From: Monosporascus cannonballus
Lineage: Eukaryota; Ascomycota; Sordariomycetes; Xylariales
Direction: 5' to 3'
Assembly (NCBI GenBank): GCA_004154925.1
Contig: QJNS01000333.1
Coordinates: 1-64,000, forward strand
DNA: 64,000 bases
In this document: in pieces, positions 52,367-62,881 of the stretch
How the letters are laid out: each line of letters opens with the position of its first letter
Position numbering within the stretch: the stretch's first letter is position 1
Notes under the pieces: model-generated
Told to the model about the DNA's origin: nothing
The model's database searches: none
What the model saw: the letters and a program-made list of their open reading frames with translations, nothing else
Translations under genes and position numbers: made by a program

Positions 52367-53493
52367 TTATTCATCCGACCTCTTTGAAAACGTGAGAAGA
52401 GCTTTACATACATCGTCCACTCGGTCTGTTGATATAAAGAACGGGCTTTTATAGCTGCGGTGGTTAAGATTATATACGATGATACGAAGAACGTCATCTA
52501 GCCCAAAATCATAGTTCGAGCATTTCTCAACCAAGAAATAGAATCCGTCCAAAGCAACAAGGGTATGCCACTGATGAACAAGCTCCAATACCTCGGACAA
52601 GCGCGACTCTGTTTGGAGCAAGCTAGTGCCTATGTCGTCAGGGCTGATTGTAAGCAGTGGTATACCGATTCTATCTGATACTGCCTCGGCGGTTATGCCC
52701 TTAATCGCACTTTCGTGTCCTAGAATATGAAGGCTCATACCGATGTGCTCGATCTGATTGGGGGTCCAGAGGCCCTGTTCGTTCTCAGGCCGTGCCCGGA
52801 CAAAGCTGGAGATGAGGTTCTCCATGCCCTCTGAGAATGGGGAGTTCTCAATGGCGCTTGAATTTTGAGAGGTTTCGGTAACTTTGCTGACATAAAATTC
52901 AAGCCACATTTTCAACTTGATGGAGTATCCGCGCACCGTCGAAATACAAATCATGTGGTGGAATGAACTTGTATTATGATGGGGCCTCTCTCGACGTTCA
53001 ATCCCAATTTTTTCATGGCGGCCTGATTCGCTCTGCTGGCAATGAGCATGTCATAGTCTCTAGAGCTCATCCGCTTCCAACGTCCGGAGCAGTATGGGCT
53101 GAATTGGTCGAACGACTTATGATCGATGATAATACGCCCGGAAACCTGGATTTCTTGCTTGCGGCCATTGTCGTCCCACGTAAATGCAGGGCCTGAATAC
53201 CTGTCGTAAATTAGTACTTCTCTACATGAGGAAAAAGGGTTACATGGACTCTATAGGCTTACGCCTTGTACGGCTGGTGTATTAAGGACTCAAAATCTTG
53301 TCCTCGCTTAACCAGTCGCGATTTTATCTGTTCCTTGTCGTCAGAGAGTTCTATCGGGAACGCTTCGAGCGTCTTAACCTCCCGTGTGCCCTCAAATTCG
53401 ACCAGGTCAATATTCAATACCCTGCGACAATATTGATCTCCGCGCCAGTCTAGACATGTGACAGTTAAGCTGATCAGAGGATAAGGTAACATA
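52367..53493 (-). pseudogene. Truncated AAA+ ATPase (fungal DUF7025-type) pseudogene
   Basis: Three blocks align in order to the fungal AAA+ family with an N-terminal DUF7025-like region. Block a (53263-53493) contains CLDWRGDQYCRR and FESLIHQPYKA. It joins through a clean 62-bp intron (53201-53262; GTAAGC, branch TACTAAT, ACAG) to block b (52963-53200; VSGRIIID, KLGLNVERGPIII). Block b hits a stop, and the frame shifts before block c (52367-52954; VRGYSIKLKMWLEF, ITAEAVSDRIG, ESRLSEVLEL). Where Walker A (GPPGxGKT) should be is GHESAIKG, and Walker B LLDEAD is ALDGFYF. Both ends are cut: the 3' side meets the repeat ending at 52208, the 5' side the repeat at 53497. It is not a working ATPase. 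Confidence 0.75.
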
Positions 53494-53496
53494 GAG

Positions 53497-53593
53497 TGTG
53501 GGAAGTGATAATTGTCTGACTAGAATTGAGCTCTAGGGAGCGGTGGCTAGGAAGCTCTCTATATACTGTGGGCGCGCCGGAATAAGGTTCTGA
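53497..53593. repeat. Dispersed LTR-like repeat, copy 2 (truncated, unmutated)
   Basis: TGTGGGAAGTGATAATTGTC to GGAATAAGGTTCT matches 5664-5760 without the RIP changes. The right half seen in copy 1 is missing. It abuts the 5' break of the AAA+ pseudogene. Confidence 0.7.
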
Positions 53594-53706
53594 GAAAGAG
53601 GTCCGATAAATGCGATGGATATGGGTTCGAAGGTGTAGGGCCGAGGACACCCCAGTATGCTGCAATAGATGTTCCTCTATTAGGCCACCTCAATGAGAGT
53701 CGTATG

Positions 53707-55229
53707 CTACTCCATACCCCACGGTATTTCCAACTGCGCAATGGCCTCTTTTAGCAGTTCGTAGCGTGAGCGTCCTCCGAGGACAACATGCCAATCGGCC
53801 TTGTCCAAGCCGGGAATGTGCGCTGCCAAGACCTGACCAACCGTGACCCTGCCGAAGTTTGGATCCCTATCAAAACCGAAACGGCGGGCACGGTCAACGT
53901 ACGCGGGGTCTACCGTAGTGCCCCAAGATACGCAAGCCATCGTTTTATCCGCGGTTGCATTGTGAATCATAACGATGCCATAGTCGGTTGGGCGAGGGAC
54001 GTGATCAGTCTGGATGTAACTCTCAATACAGGCAACAATGATGGTGCCTATGCCTCTCAGTCTTAACATCTCTTGATGGTTAGCTGCATGCAGTGCCCGC
54101 AGAGCATTGGTGATACGATTGTGGGCACCAAGGCTACCAGCCTCGTTGTACGGTTGCTCTCCCACACCGGAGTCGAAAGGTGCCGTGATTATGTGCAGGT
54201 CTGTTCCGTTTGGTGCCTTGTCTCCGAATGCGCCACGCCATATCGCCTCCTTTTGCTTATTGGCCGTGGGTATTACGAGCAATACCCCCTTTCCACTGAG
54301 TGGGTATCGATGGGATTCGAATGGTGGTATAGCCGGGTCCATAAACGGCGGTACAATGGTTTCCGTCCCCTGTATGCCGGATTTGGTCTTCATCAAGTAC
54401 TGCATTGTGGAAAGCTTGATCAGCTCTTGTGCGTATAATATTACGCGAGCAGTAACGTGGTTTTCCCTGTCATGCCTGTTTGATACATTATCCTCCAGCA
54501 GACCTTTGTCGTCATTCACTCCGAGTACGATCATAGAGTTTGCCGGAAGATCCTCAAAGTCTGCAAGAAAGAAGGCAATCAGACAGGTAAATTCTCCGGT
54601 TACACGAAGGATGCTTACGCATACATACCGGTGCCCACGTCCGTCGCGATGCCGCTAATTCGCATTTCTCCGCCGCTTCGAATGTTGGTGCTGGTATTAC
54701 GGTAATGGAGCTGTGGATTATCGTCGAGACTGTGAGCTCGCTCTTGCATAATATTGCTGGTGTTAGTGGAAGCAGAAACACGGGCCGTGAAATCGCTTAG
54801 GAGCCATCGGCCGTCAGCTCCAACTTCCCGTTGAAGGACATCTGCCGCTTGGAGCAGAGGGTTGTGCTGCAAGTTTGCGTTTTGAGCACCACCGTGTCCA
54901 ATGTCTCGGCGACTGATGACCACATCCCCTTCCTTGACGGCATCACTGATAAGCGCAGACCCAAAACCAGTTATTAAAATTCCAAGCCTTCCGAAGGGTT
55001 TTGGCAGATCTTGAACCATGGCCTGAATGTCGCTGGCTTGAGCCGGCTGTAGTGGGAGATTGATAACCACTTTGTTGGCCCCGATAAGGCCTGAACAGAC
55101 GGCGCCTGAACTCGGCATGACCGCCTCGTCGTCAGGTTCGTCATCTAACACAGCCCTTGCCATGGTGAAAAGCGAAGACTCTGTACATATCCAAGCAAGT
55201 GGCAGGGATAACCCGCCTGGGTTCGCCAT
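53707..55229 (-). CDS. Nucleoside-phosphorylase-like / DUF84 (ITPase-like) fusion protein
   Basis: Two exons, 54629-55229 and 53707-54560, joined by a 68-bp intron (54561-54628, GTATGT...TTGCAG), give 484 aa. Residues about 8-250 resemble the PNP_UDP domain of fungal NLR and ankyrin proteins: LPLAWICTESSLFTMARAVL at the start, GRLGILITGFGSAL for the glycine-rich GLMVGIGGG region, then GDVVIS, GHGG and a C-terminal ARVILYAQELI. Residues about 285-484 resemble DUF84 (YjjX/PRRC1-type non-canonical purine NTPase): VLLVIPTANKQKEAI, SGVGEQPYNEAGSLGA (about 331-346) and GIGTIIVACIES. The start has context AAGAATGG. The phosphorylase glycine loop is altered, so catalysis is uncertain. Domain calls are from memory of family patterns. 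The fused function, perhaps purine nucleotide sensing or clean-up, is inference. Confidence 0.75.
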
Positions 55230-55287
55230 TCTTGCATATCCTGGATTGGTGTCTGGGGTGAGTGGGGAAAAGGAAACTTATAATTAG

Positions 55288-56574
55288 CTGCTTTTCCCCC
55301 CTAAAAGAAGAGCTGCCTTATTCGGGCAATATCTTATTTTTCCTAGGCGCCTTGACAGTTGGCCGTTTCTTAAATACCGCACCTGAAAACTACCTATAAA
55401 GCTTTAATACCAACCTTGTAGGTTGTTATGTATTTTGCAATAGTTTTAAAAAATATTCGAAATATATCGTTATATTAAATATATATAGCCGTTGCAAAAG
55501 ATGCAACGCAGTTATAATTTGTTATTATGTCTTACTAAAAAAAACGTTTTTAATTTCGAGAATTGGTATTAAGGAAATAATTACCGCCAGCACGTTACCG
55601 TTATTATTGCCGCCATCGTCGCGGTCCACGTAGCAATTCGACACTATACCAGGTCGCAAAATTATAACGGATATGGTAATATTTGAAAATGTTAAATCAT
55701 ATCTAAACCCTAAGCATTTCGCATAACTACCGGTTTACCTTACTGAGTCGCAGTAGCTGGCTGGCACCTGTCAGATTATTTGGGAAAAATAAGATATAGC
55801 CCGAATAGGTGTCAGAGAAAAGGGCGAGGTACAGAGTGAAAGGCAGAAGAAGGAGCCTAATCAATAGTTCGCAGTATGGGTAGTGAATAGATGACCATTA
55901 ACGCCTGCCTCTAACTACTCGGGGGCGAAGCCCCCCCTATATATACACAAACCAGACCCCCACTGGTGGGGCGCTGGGCCCCAGAAGGGGGGCCGCACCT
56001 TGGCACCTGGCAATAGGGCAGCTTTAAAGAACCCCACCCAGGCCTGATTACCAGCGGAGGAGGAACCCACAACCCGCAGGCATGCTCGCTGCCCTCTCTA
56101 CTGCTGCTGCCATTCGCATCAAGCACAGCGAGTCACGGAGCGAAAACGACAGGCCGTAGGGCGGCAATCCATGAATGTCGATCGCCTAATGCATTGACTG
56201 GCTCGATACTCGGGGGCGAATATCGGTGTGCGCATGAACCGGTCCTATGCTACAGCCTACTACCCTCCGATGCGCATACGGACTCTGGTCTCGAGTAACT
56301 TATTGGCAGTGGAGGGCTGCACATTACGTTAAATGCTGTATGGCCGCATAGAGAACACCGGACTAGTGATAGGGGGCTTCGGTAGAGGCGCGGGCAGCAT
56401 TGTTCTTCGTGTCATTCAGGGTAGTGGTGGAGTATTTATGAACTATTATATGCTCCTCCTACTGGAGGCATCAAAAACACGAAGCTCGGAGCATTGTTCT
56501 CAAGATTATGAGCTCCATGTTTTATCTAGATGGTCGATTAAAAGTTACTGATATTGTTAGTGGCATAACTCTTT
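55288..56574. other. Intergenic stretch with AT-rich and G/C-rich patches
   Basis: This is upstream of the minus-strand phosphorylase fusion and downstream of the amino-acid oxidase. 55,430-55,560 is AT-rich like the RIP zone. 55,915-56,050 is a G/C-rich, palindrome-rich patch (CGGGGGCGAAGCCCCC). ACTCGGGGGCGAA occurs at 55917-55929 and again near 56208-56220. The 71-codon minus-strand open frame here is driven by base composition and has no recognisable domain. Confidence 0.5.
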
Positions 56575-58998
56575 TCAGAAGGATCTGACTTGAGCACTTA
56601 CCACTTCTATCCATCTTCCCATCCACTTATCCACCGCTGCTTTCGCCTCATCCACGAGACCGAGTTCTGAGAAGGGTCGTCAACAAATGTCATTGCGAAA
56701 GTACACCCCCTATCGGGGAGGACTTACCAAGCAACATCTGCACCGCCCCACGCACCCCAGATTCGAGCGCCGAGGCAACCCAGGAATGCGTATACGAGGT
56801 TTGCTCGCCCACGAAGATTATCTTTCATGACATTCAGCTCCGATGCTAGACATAAATGTAACGGACCGCTAGACTCACGTTCTTATGGGTCTTGAAATAT
56901 TCGGGGATGTATAGCCGATGCTGCCCGACGGTTGGCTGCGCCCATCCGCCGCTCGCGAACTCGTCCTCTCTCCAGCACTTGCGTCTATAGTTGCCCGTGT
57001 ACTCGTCGTAGGCGACCTGACCATGGATCTCGGCCATCGCATCTACCACGTACTGCACGTGCTGCTCCTCGGAGACGGACGCCCAGATGTCCCCCCAGCT
57101 GGCTTCGGTGACGTACGAGGCCATCAGAGAGGCCGGCCCGGTGCAGTTGAGGCAGTAAGACGGATAGATTGTCCAGCCAACGCCGGGGATGTCGGTCTCG
57201 GACCACCCACCGTAGATGGGGTTTTCGAAGCGCTCCCAGAACCGCGTTTTGTACTCCAGGGCTACCTTGCAACCCGAGGCGAAGGGGACCTTGTTGATTG
57301 CGTTGGTGATCGTTGCGCCCAGCTCTGTAATAGAGTTAGACGAGGTTCTGGGGGGGTTAGCACTTGATACAAACTCGGAAGCCGTAGCTTTTGGACCATC
57401 GGAAACGGCATGGCAAGTATAGCGTAGTCAAAGGTCGCGTTTCGAAAGGTCCGATCCGTGTAGCTGCTCCGCCACTGCAGGTTGAGTTTCTGATATTCTT
57501 CATTGAACTGTATCCGCTCTAGCTTGGCACCAAATGAAGTGATGCTATCCACCAATGGGTGGAATGACTGGGGCAGTCGGTTCAGACCTGCTTATTCTCA
57601 GGGTCTGAGTTCTTGTCGGGGTGAACCTGGTTAGAGAGGTATTGAAAAGATGCCTACCGCCATCGATTGTCTTCCATGTGGTAGCGCCGAAATTCAGGCT
57701 TTCGAAGAGCTAGGGAATTAGGTTGGGCTCCTTAATGGAGGAGATGGTATGAATAACTTACGATGAACCAAAATGAGGTGTGGGAATAGCCACCAGTGAC
57801 TATATCAGTGTCGTTGAGAGAAGCTCCCAGGTAATTCGCCAGGTATTCGTATGGAGACCAGACGTCGCCACCCTTGCCATCCAGCCCATTAACTGTATGT
57901 TGTTCATGGTTAGTTAGTAGGCACGAGCCCTTATACCTTTAACAGGGGTGATTATATACCTAGAAAATCCTTGTGAGCTCTATGCATGTTCGTAGCTATC
58001 TCCACCATCAGCGTCCTGTTGGCCAAAATCGATTGAAGCTGTGCTTGAGTAGACCGTGTGGACTCGTCGAGCGGGCGGCTAATGGCAAGCGAGGGATCCG
58101 CGGCGATCTGCGCAAAGGTTGGAGGGAGACCCGTATCCATCTTTATCCCGTCGAAATAATGCAGCCCATTCTCACTATTCTGGACCCAGGGGATGAAGTC
58201 GACGCTCAGATTCCTGTCGTGGTTATTCAACCGGTTCATCTCATCTGCCAGTTGAAATACCGTCTGGTGATCCGTAACGTTGAACGTATCGTTACCAAAC
58301 TCCACGGTAAGAGGAAATCTCATAGGGCCCATCTCCTGGTACGAATAGTCGAACGGTCCCCCTGAGAGATACTCGGTGCGCACACGTCCGCCAAGGCGCT
58401 TGCTAGCTTCCAGAATTCGGATGTTCGCCAAGCCCGATTGGTGCAGGATCAGAAAAGTCATCAACCCAGCCATCCCCGCCCCCACGATAGCAATGTCCTT
58501 CGCCTTTGCCTCTGCGACATCGATGGCGCTCAAGTTCTTACCCTCGAGCAGCTTGACGCCATCGAACCATGGTCCCAGAGTGTCAATACCCATCTTGTCG
58601 CTCATCGGGATGCTGTGTACTCCTCGTTCCTCCATTCTTCTCTTGCGGAGCTTCAGACGTTGGCTCTCGCTGCGGCCAACTAGGCTTCCTTCGACGTCCC
58701 ATGCCGAGATGCAACCTTCAGATTGTGCTGATAGGGCATCTTCCGGCATGATCCAGATGAGACGAGATGTGCCGGCTTTTTCATAGCGACCGATTTCATG
58801 GTGCGCACTACGGACGTCCAAGGTTGAGCAAGAGCCGTAGGTGAAGGTCAAAGGTCCCCCGAACCCCTCATCAACTGAGACGTGGATGTTAGCGAGACGG
58901 GAGCTGTGTTCTGTTCGAGTCTCGATATGGACCGGGAGAGACTTGACAAGCACCGCCAGGTCTCGCCCTGCGACGAGCGCATGCAAGAACCAGCGCAT
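56575..58998 (-). CDS. Flavin L-amino-acid oxidase (amine oxidase family)
   Basis: Probable FAD enzyme that deaminates L-amino acids to keto acids, ammonia and H2O2. The model has seven exons: 57960-58998, 57762-57892, 57658-57709, 57371-57587, 56879-57347, 56728-56821 and 56575-56666. This gives 697 aa, a usual length for fungal LAAOs. Seen in the protein: IAIVGAGMAGL (about 169-179, Rossmann GxGxxG), RLGGRVRTEY (201-210), a substrate-side QEMGPMRFP, FDYAILAMPFPMV, and GEQTSYTHSW (about 641-650, the C-terminal FAD contact). Introns 1, 2, 3, 5 and 6 have GT-AG ends and are 52-70 nt long. Intron 4 would be only 23 nt (57348-57370); without it the frame breaks. An N-terminal signal peptide is not obvious from this start. 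Confidence 0.85.
57348..57370 (-). other. 23-nt putative intron 4 of the amino-acid oxidase gene
   Basis: On the minus strand it reads GTATCAAGTGCTAACCCCCCCAG in two parts: a donor GTATC, then a perfect branch site TGCTAAC followed by C7-AG. Removing exactly these 23 nt keeps the oxidase frame (LPSL then TSSNSITEL). No other donor/acceptor pair nearby restores the frame. Alternatives are an intron shortened by deletion, or a base error. Confidence 0.55.
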
Positions 58999-59784
58999 GA
59001 TGTGATATAATTATGCCAGAATCTCAACCGTCTTCGAGACACGGGGAGATAGTTCCTATAATATGAGTGGGATACATCTTATCAAGCGAAGTCAGAAGCG
59101 ATCGACCGCTAGGAACAGGGGGTCGTGTTACCCACTCTCAGCCTCACCATGCGGCATTTTTATAGATTCCACCCTATAAGGACGCGATACATCCTGCACT
59201 GCAGCATGGTACTGCAGCCCATGTGGAGTAGAAAACGGATTTCCTACCACTTACAGACAGGGCCGGTTAAAGTATTTTGAAAGAGTCATCCCGATAAGCA
59301 TCTTAGGTAGCATGGCTGGCTATGAGTCAAGAGGTGATAATGAACTGCATTAGCTTTATACCGTGTCGTAACTTCTATCGGGAAGTAAACAGCCCTGTAA
59401 TTCCCCCAGACAAGAATAGCATATTTTGAAGTTGGCCAAAATTCCCTGGATGAATATACATGATAGCGGCAAGTTCTACGTCGACCCAAGGTGTACGTGA
59501 CAGAAAGCAGCACAGTATTTGACTTTCCAAATATAGGACCGGCAGAGTGGGGAAGTCATCTTATTCTTAGAGGTTTCCTGTATCGCCATTGTGTTATGAC
59601 AGGTTGAATAAAGCCGACTTCAGTATATGGAGGGGCGAAGGTATTGAGGACTCGCCCGCTTAAATGTCGGAAAGGGGTTATCCGATTTCAAAATTTTACA
59701 CCACGAAAGACGAATATCCAAGAATGCGCGCAAGAGTGAATTCGTACGGGATAACATATACCGTCTATAGGAATTGTCCGCACA
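58999..59784. other. Intergenic: oxidase promoter and glycosidase 3' region
   Basis: 786 bp between two minus-strand genes. It holds the likely promoter of the oxidase and the 3' untranslated region of the glycosidase-like gene. No convincing gene was seen. The short open frame at 59286-59513 lacks any domain. Confidence 0.6.
59157..59164 (-). promoter_or_regulatory. TATA-like box for the amino-acid oxidase
   Basis: TATAAAAA on the minus strand, about 160 bp before the oxidase start at 58998. The position is plausible for a fungal core promoter. It is supported by sequence only. Confidence 0.35.
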
Positions 59785-61881
59785 CTAGCCCTGGCTGTCC
59801 TCCAACTCGAGCAAAACGAAACTGGAAGACATCGCAGGCAGTTCCTCAACCACCAATGCACCCTCAACCAACTGCCACGGCAGACCTCCAAAGAGTGTCT
59901 CGATAATCGCAGACGCAGGCACCGGCAACTTTACGGAAAAAGGCTCTTCGATATCCAGGTACCCGCCATTGACGACGCTAACCAGCGCCCGGCCCTCGCG
60001 CCTCCAGATGGCGACATCCACGACGTCGAGCACGCCCTCGACCTCGAGCCTCTGGGGCCTTCCGCCGAGCAGGAACGCGCTGACGGGCTCCGCCGTGACG
60101 ACCCGCGCCATCTCGGTGTGGGCCCCGAACAGCTCGCGGCTGCCGGGCCACGTCCAGCCGAAGATGCCCGTGATGCCGCGGTTGAAGGCGAGCGCGTTCA
60201 TGACGCGCGCCTCGGCGGCCGTCGGGTCGCGGAACCAGTAGTCCTCGCCGTGGAAGACCTGCGGGTTGTGGAATTTCGGGGGCGGCGGCCAGCGGCCCAG
60301 CCACCGCTCGTACCGGGCCAGGTCGTCCCAGCGGTCGCGCACGTCCTGGACCACGCCGGCGCAGTTGTCGCAGCCGCAGTCGCCGTAGGTGGTGTTGCAC
60401 TACAGGATCTCCAGTCAGTGATTGTCCTTTCCCTTTTACTAGGCGAATAATCAGGAGTTACAGGATATGTCCGGGGACAATTTGATCCCAAAACGGCCCC
60501 ATTGGGAAATCTTTGCTCATGGGCTAGGAAATAGGGGAGAAGAAATATCTCCAGAAACTACTTACGGCGGTTCCCCACTTGCTGAAGGTGGAGTTGATGC
60601 CGATGGGGTAGACGTCGGCCATGAGCACGTCGCCACCGATCGAGTAAGGGCCGAAGTAGTAGTCCTGGCAGTTGAGGGTCAGCGCCACGGGATGATAGGG
60701 GGCGAGGGCGCGGATAAGGTCGCGGGCGGCGACGGGCGCCTCGAACGGGCGCTGCCAGCCGTCGGGCTCGTCGGCAGTCCAGTACGCGAACAGTGATTTG
60801 CGATGCTTGATTGTGTTCACGCGCCGCTCGACCTCGGTCAGGTTCTGGTACGAGCCGCGCAAGTCGAACATGTAGCGCAGGTCAAGGGTATCCATGCTGT
60901 CGTACACGGGGTTCGTGTCGGCGAAGCCGGCGAGCGCCACGATGGCGTTGAGCCCGGTCCCGTCGCTCGTGTAGTCCCGCACGAATTCGTCGGCCGCCGC
61001 CGTGTCGTTGGACCCGTTGTACAGGCCGTAGTACCCGTAAGGGAGCAGGGGAGTCCACTCCTGGCCTTCATCCTCGGCGCGGAACAGCAGCGACCCCGTC
61101 AGCCGATCGATCTTGGCCGCGCTGCCGCCCACGCGGATCGCGGGGAGGTACTGCACCTCGGCCGTGGTCGTGTAGTTCCAGTCGCCGAACTCGGAGGCGC
61201 CGAAGAATACCACCTCGTACGGCTCGTACCTGGGCTTGAGCCCCTCGACTGCGACATCTGGAATCAGTAATCTTTCTTTCGTAATAAGTAGCGAGTGGGC
61301 CGGGAGGCTGTGAGATGAATTTAAAGAGCATATGTATACATAAAAAAGCCCCGTTGGGGGTTTTATAGGGTGGGTCTGGGTGTAAGGGGAGAGAAAATGA
61401 TGGAGAATCACTTACGGCTGAACCCGTACTCGACACCAGTGGCATTGACATCCACGAAATCCTGCACAAGCGGCGTAGCGTCATCATCGACGAGGTGGAC
61501 GCTGAACCTCAAGCGGTCGAAGGGCCCCGTGGTGACACCATCGCTCGTGTGGTTCTCGTAGGGGTCGCCGTGCCACGGCGACAGGGCCGCGCTGACCACG
61601 AAGGTGCCCCTCTCCTCGCCCGCCACGTAGATGCTGTGGCGCGTGGCGAGCTGCACATGCAGCAGCGTGGCGTTGGACCTCCGCGGCTCCGTCGTGCGGC
61701 CACCCGGCTCGAAGGCAGGGTACCCCGCCTCGTAGACCTTGCCGCACCAGCGCGGCCAGCCCGGGTTCACGCCCGTCTCGTCGTCTCCGCCGCCGTCCTG
61801 CGCCGCCACGGGCGTCGTCAGGGCCGCGAGGAGTAGGACGGCGAGCACGCCCGTGGCCAGTTCGAGGAGCTTCTTCTTCAT
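59785..61881 (-). CDS. Secreted glycoside-hydrolase-like (TIM-barrel) protein
   Basis: Three exons, 61416-61881, 60566-61257 and 59785-60399, with introns of 158 nt (61258-61415) and 166 nt (60400-60565), both GTAAG...AG. They give 590 aa. The N-terminus is a signal peptide: KKK, then a hydrophobic stretch GVLAVLLLAALTT and a VAAQ cleavage region. The middle has FAYWTADEPDGW (an acidic 'DEP' centre typical of barrel glycosidases), LNCQDYYFGPY and GITGIFGWTWPGS. There are many N-x-S/T sites. At the exon 2/3 junction is a tight cysteine cluster, CNTTYGDCGCDNC. The family could not be named. The glycosidase call is inference from fold-like motifs and secretion. Exon 2 starts 3' of an acceptor in GATTCCAG. 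Confidence 0.7.
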
Positions 61882-62881
61882 CGTCGGTGCGCTTTCGCTT
61901 TACCGCTACGTAGTGCGCACTAGATGGAGGAGGACAGACAGTAGTAGTCTAGCGGTAAACGAATGGATGAACAGAAAGGCCCAGCTCCAGATGAGATATC
62001 TTCTAAGGATGTATATATGCCTAAGCTATTGATTGAGCGAGAGTGGGTGCGGACACCGGGCAACACGGAGGGCCGATTGACCTCGCAAGGGGGAGAGAGT
62101 GTGTTTCTATCTGGGAGAGAGGGATACGTGAGTGAAGACCAACGCCGAGCCGGGTCTATGCAGGAGGTGTGATTGGGAAAGAAGCGCGGGTCGACTGCAG
62201 CCCTTCCCCAGCTGCCTTTTTCAGATAATAACCTAGGGAAAGGGGCATGGGGTTCCTTGAATGCTACAGCTGCGCAAGGGTGTGCATGTCGTCCCCATAT
62301 GTACATGCATGTCGATCAATACATGTCTACGTACATGCAGGTGTAATTGATAGCGCGTCTTACCCGTGGTATCGAGATGGGAGTCGGATATTCAGCAGGC
62401 TTGATGGGGAAATAAACCTGGTTATAATGCGACAGACAAAAGCCTATAAATATTGAGATACGCAGGGAGGCAGCCAACATGTTCGGTGATTCAATCAATT
62501 ATATATAGTGCGAGGGCGGGATGCGGGTCTAGTCTAACAGTTTCCTGCCGCATATCGGTTTGTCGTGACTCGTGAACCTCAGAAAAGGATGCTGAGCATA
62601 GTGATTGGTTAATCTTTGAGCTCCAAATTTTGAGGTGCACAGTTGGGCTCCGTGTTTCTATTCTGCTCACACGTAGATTATCCTCAGTTCAGGGTTATAC
62701 ACGTTTCGTCATAGCTCTGGCACTTAATCCACCAACGTAAACAGATAGAGGGGCCCATACTCCGTAATAAACAGAGTCATCGGAGGAGCACGTAGATCAA
62801 ACCTCGGCATGCTTACCCGAGCATCCCATCCCGCAATCCGCTCCTGGGAGATCGGTGGCTCGGGAGGAGCTACCGGAGGAC
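61882..62881. other. Intergenic: upstream region of the glycosidase-like gene
   Basis: 1 kb between minus-strand genes, expected to hold the glycosidase promoter and the dioxygenase terminator. It includes an alternating CATG/TACATG-rich tract (62283-62340) with several small palindromes. No gene was recognised. The open frames here are short and lack domains. Confidence 0.6.
62012..62017 (-). promoter_or_regulatory. TATA-like box for the glycosidase-like gene
   Basis: TATATA on the minus strand, about 130 bp before the start codon at 61881. It is a weak signal on its own. Confidence 0.3.

Noticed and set aside
53788..54658. Plus-strand frames of 92-183 codons
   Set aside because: They are antisense to the phosphorylase-DUF84 gene, whose splice sites and domain order support the minus strand.
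55911..56126. 71-codon minus-strand frame
   Set aside because: It is a product of the G/C-rich palindromic patch, with no homology pattern or splice context.
57973..58786. Plus-strand frames up to 136 codons opposite the oxidase
   Set aside because: They are antisense to exon 1 of the amino-acid oxidase, which has clear family motifs, and they carry no domain of their own.
59969..61836. Several plus-strand and alternate-frame open frames of 60-155 codons
   Set aside because: They are alanine/arginine-rich shadows of the G/C-rich exons of the secreted glycosidase-like gene.
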